From: Hyphomicrobiales bacterium
GTDB lineage: Bacteria > Pseudomonadota > Alphaproteobacteria > Rhizobiales > Devosiaceae
Direction of reading: 5' to 3'
Assembly (NCBI GenBank): GCA_026989045.1
Contig: JALSJY010000133.1
Span: 1 to 16,716, forward strand
Length of the DNA: 16,716 nt
Shown: piece after piece, positions 14,897 to 16,716 of the stretch
Position numbering within the stretch: the first letter of the stretch is position 1
Layout: the number at the start of each line of letters is the position of its first letter
Notes under the pieces: model-generated
Seen by the model: only the letters and a program-made list of their open reading frames with translations
Database searches by the model: none
What the model was told of the DNA's origin: nothing
Program-made: the position numbers and the translations under genes

Positions 14897-15738
14897 TAGA
14901 TAAAAAACCAATTTCTAATCCTCGCTCATGGTCAGACTTGGGGCCAAGATTGCTTTCTGCCCTCGTGCTTTTACCTTTAACAGCCCTTGTGCTTTATTTG
15001 GGTGGCATTTGGTTTGCGTTACTAGTTGGTGCGGTTTTTGCTGGTGCTTATCGCGAGTGGGAAATCATGGTCAATGTTAAAAAAATATCAGGCATTGGCA
15101 TGCTTATCACGGGCTTAATTGCGTTAAGTGCTATTGCTTTTCCTGTTGCTGGAGCGGCTGGCTCAATGATAATCATAGTGGTTGCGTCCCTTGTTGCGCT
15201 TTTTTCACCAAATTCCCCAAGGTTTTGGCGCATTGGCGGCATATTATTTTTTGGTGTTGTAATCATTGCTATTCTTTCGATGCGCGGAGTGAGCAATTTA
15301 GGGATTGTTGCTGGTGTTTTCTTAGCAACTTGTGTTTGGATGACAGATACGGGTGCTTTTTTCACAGGCCGTATGATTGGAGGGGCAAAATTATCGCCAG
15401 ATATTTCGCCATCAAAAACTTGGTCTGGCGCATTTGGTGGTTTAGTTGTTGGCACGTTAAGTGGCTTAGTGGTTTGGATCGTTGCTACAGATTCTCCTTG
15501 GTGGATTGGAGTGTTGCTAGGTGCTTTATTAAGTCTTTCAGGTCAGATTGGCGATTTAATTGAAAGCGCAATTAAACGCAGATTTAAAGTAAAGGATTCA
15601 AGTGATCTTATTCCTGGGCATGGTGGAATTATGGATAGGTTGGATAGTCTGTCTATTGCTGTGTTGGTTGTTTTTATTGTAGGGGCGCTACACACAGGCG
15701 ATATAAATAATATCGCTGAGGGCTTTTTACTTTGGTAA
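14893..15738 (+). CDS. cdsA: Phosphatidate cytidylyltransferase (CDP-diglyceride synthase)
   Basis: It makes CDP-diacylglycerol from phosphatidic acid and CTP, the branch point for bacterial phospholipids, in the inner membrane. The 281-residue protein has about seven to eight membrane helices and the family signature at 225-251: SAIKRRFKVKDSS followed by DLIPGHGGIMDRLD. Upstream, DTGAFFTGRMIGGAKLSPDISPSKTW (about 152-177) is the other conserved CdsA block, with metal- and substrate-binding acidic residues. ATGA overlap with uppS implies coupled translation. In many alphaproteobacteria dxr follows; here rseP comes next after only 28 bases. Confidence 0.96.
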   Translation: MIDKKPISNPRSWSDLGPRLLSALVLLPLTALVLYLGGIWFALLVGAVFAGAYREWEIMVNVKKISGIGMLITGLIALSAIAFPVAGAAGSMIIIVVASLVALFSPNSPRFWRIGGILFFGVVIIAILSMRGVSNLGIVAGVFLATCVWMTDTGAFFTGRMIGGAKLSPDISPSKTWSGAFGGLVVGTLSGLVVWIVATDSPWWIGVLLGALLSLSGQIGDLIESAIKRRFKVKDSSDLIPGHGGIMDRLDSLSIAVLVVFIVGALHTGDINNIAEGFLLW

Positions 15739-15766
15739 TTTTTAAATTTGTAGGAATATCTAACTA

Positions 15767-16716
15767 ATGGATTTTATAATCTGGCTCGCTTCTTATGTTA
15801 TACCATTTTTAGCAGTTCTTACCGTCATTGTTTTTGTGCATGAAATGGGGCATTATCTTGTTGCTCGATGGAATGGCATTGCAATAAAAACATTTTCTAT
15901 CGGTTTTGGAAAAGAGCTGATTGGCTTTACTGATAAAGCAGGAACTCGTTGGAAAATATCAGCTATTCCGCTTGGAGGTTATGTGCAGTTTTTGGGTGAC
16001 ATGAATGTTGCTAGTGTTCCTGATACAAAAGCAATTGCACAATTTCCAAAAGAGGACGCAGCAAGACTATTCGCAAATAAGTCTGTATGGGCTAGAATTG
16101 CAGTGGTAATTGCAGGTCCATTAGCGAATGTGATATTCACATTTTTAATTCTTTACGCGCTTTTGCTTGGGTATGGGAAATATACTATCCCCCCCGTTAT
16201 TGATAGTGTGATTGAAAATGGGGTGGCTGATATCGCAGGATTGAAGGCTGGTGATGAGATTATGTCCATTGATGGCTATGATGTGCGCTCATTTAGCGAC
16301 ATTCAAAAATTAGTTGAAACAAGCCCTGAACGCCCAATTACCGTTATTATCAATAGGTATGACACAGAAAAAACCTTTGTTCTAACACCAGCGGCTACGC
16401 AAATTGTTGATAGATTTGGCAATGAAAACAGGGTAGGGCGCATAGGGATTTCACGAATATCTAACCCAGAGGATATTGTGCTTTATCGCCCAAATATGTT
16501 TGAGGCAGTGGGCATGACACTTGAGGAGATAAAATTCATCATTGATAGAACGGCTGCGTTTATTGGTGATTTTTTCGTTGGGCGAGGTGATTTAGAGCAG
16601 CTTGGTGGGCCAGTAAAAATTGCTAAAGTCTCTGGTGAGGTGGCAACGCTTGGCATTATTGCTTTGATCAATTTAGCTGCATTATTGTCGTTAAACATCG
16701 GTATATTCAATTTATT
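15767..16716 (+). CDS. rseP: RIP metalloprotease RseP (site-2 protease), N-terminal part
   Basis: This is a membrane-embedded zinc protease that cleaves anti-sigma factors and remnant signal peptides inside the membrane. The frame is open from ATG 15767 to the window edge (316 codons), with AGGA at 15753-15756. The first helix carries the zinc motif HEMGH (25-29, with catalytic Glu26); PLGGYVQFLGD follows, then a second helix (about 115-135), one PDZ domain (about 140-225, with AGLKAGDEIMSIDG) and GDLEQLGGPVKIAK. The second active-site motif begins at the very end (LNIGIFNL), and its LDG part is outside the window. A single PDZ domain and this position fit the alphaproteobacterial form. The protein should be about 370-380 residues, so roughly 60 are missing. 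Confidence 0.94.
   Translation, partial: MDFIIWLASYVIPFLAVLTVIVFVHEMGHYLVARWNGIAIKTFSIGFGKELIGFTDKAGTRWKISAIPLGGYVQFLGDMNVASVPDTKAIAQFPKEDAARLFANKSVWARIAVVIAGPLANVIFTFLILYALLLGYGKYTIPPVIDSVIENGVADIAGLKAGDEIMSIDGYDVRSFSDIQKLVETSPERPITVIINRYDTEKTFVLTPAATQIVDRFGNENRVGRIGISRISNPEDIVLYRPNMFEAVGMTLEEIKFIIDRTAAFIGDFFVGRGDLEQLGGPVKIAKVSGEVATLGIIALINLAALLSLNIGIFNL

Noticed and set aside
1..16716. CRISPR array, tRNA/rRNA genes, insertion sequences or prophage pieces
   Set aside because: Reading the whole window showed no regularly spaced repeats, no cloverleaf sequences and no transposase or integrase motifs.

Overview
The window is a single-strand block of core housekeeping genes; every convincing gene reads on the + strand. 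It runs nuoN (3' end) - birA - rnj - proS - lolC - lolD, then a 365-base spacer that hides a very small gene, a four-helix membrane protein of unknown function, dnaE, rpsB - tsf - pyrH - frr - uppS - cdsA - rseP (5' end). This order, the birA without a DNA-binding domain, the short proline-tRNA ligase, the alphaproteobacterial type of RNase J and the helix-hairpin-helix tail on ribosomal protein S2 point to an alphaproteobacterium, most likely of the Rhizobiales (Hyphomicrobiales). Base composition is clearly AT-rich for that group (judged by eye, not counted), so a genome-reduced, host-associated or AT-rich marine lineage is plausible. The genus cannot be named from this.

Layout. 2-6312: the end of the complex I operon runs into biotin ligase, RNase J, prolyl-tRNA synthetase and the Lol lipoprotein-release transporter. 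Junctions are tight (1-, 4- and 8-base overlaps; only rnj-proS has a gap, of 70 bases), so this is probably one long transcript. 6313-7091: an accessory-looking interval. It holds two tandem copies of GAAC-N7-GAAC, the alphaproteobacterial LexA/SOS operator read on the other strand, just upstream of a 32-codon gene for a one-helix membrane peptide. A 126-residue membrane protein follows. 7092-10538: the replicative polymerase DnaE. 10539-16716: a translation and envelope operon (S2, EF-Ts, UMP kinase, ribosome recycling factor, undecaprenyl diphosphate synthase, CDP-diglyceride synthase, site-2 protease RseP cut by the window edge).

How they fit together. rpsB/tsf/frr supply and recycle ribosomes, pyrH makes UDP/UTP precursors, uppS makes the cell-wall lipid carrier, cdsA makes CDP-diacylglycerol for phospholipids, and rseP would normally lead into bamA/lpx outer-membrane genes. 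lolC/lolD move lipoproteins from the inner membrane.

The most interesting item is the SOS-box-controlled micro-gene at 6513-6611. By size, membrane nature and predicted regulation it resembles the Caulobacter SOS-induced division inhibitor SidA, although homology is not shown here. Other points: dxr is absent between cdsA and rseP, S2 carries a C-terminal domain of about 64 residues, a perfect hairpin sits on the rpsB stop codon, and five genes use GTG or TTG starts (birA, lolC, dnaE, pyrH, uppS).
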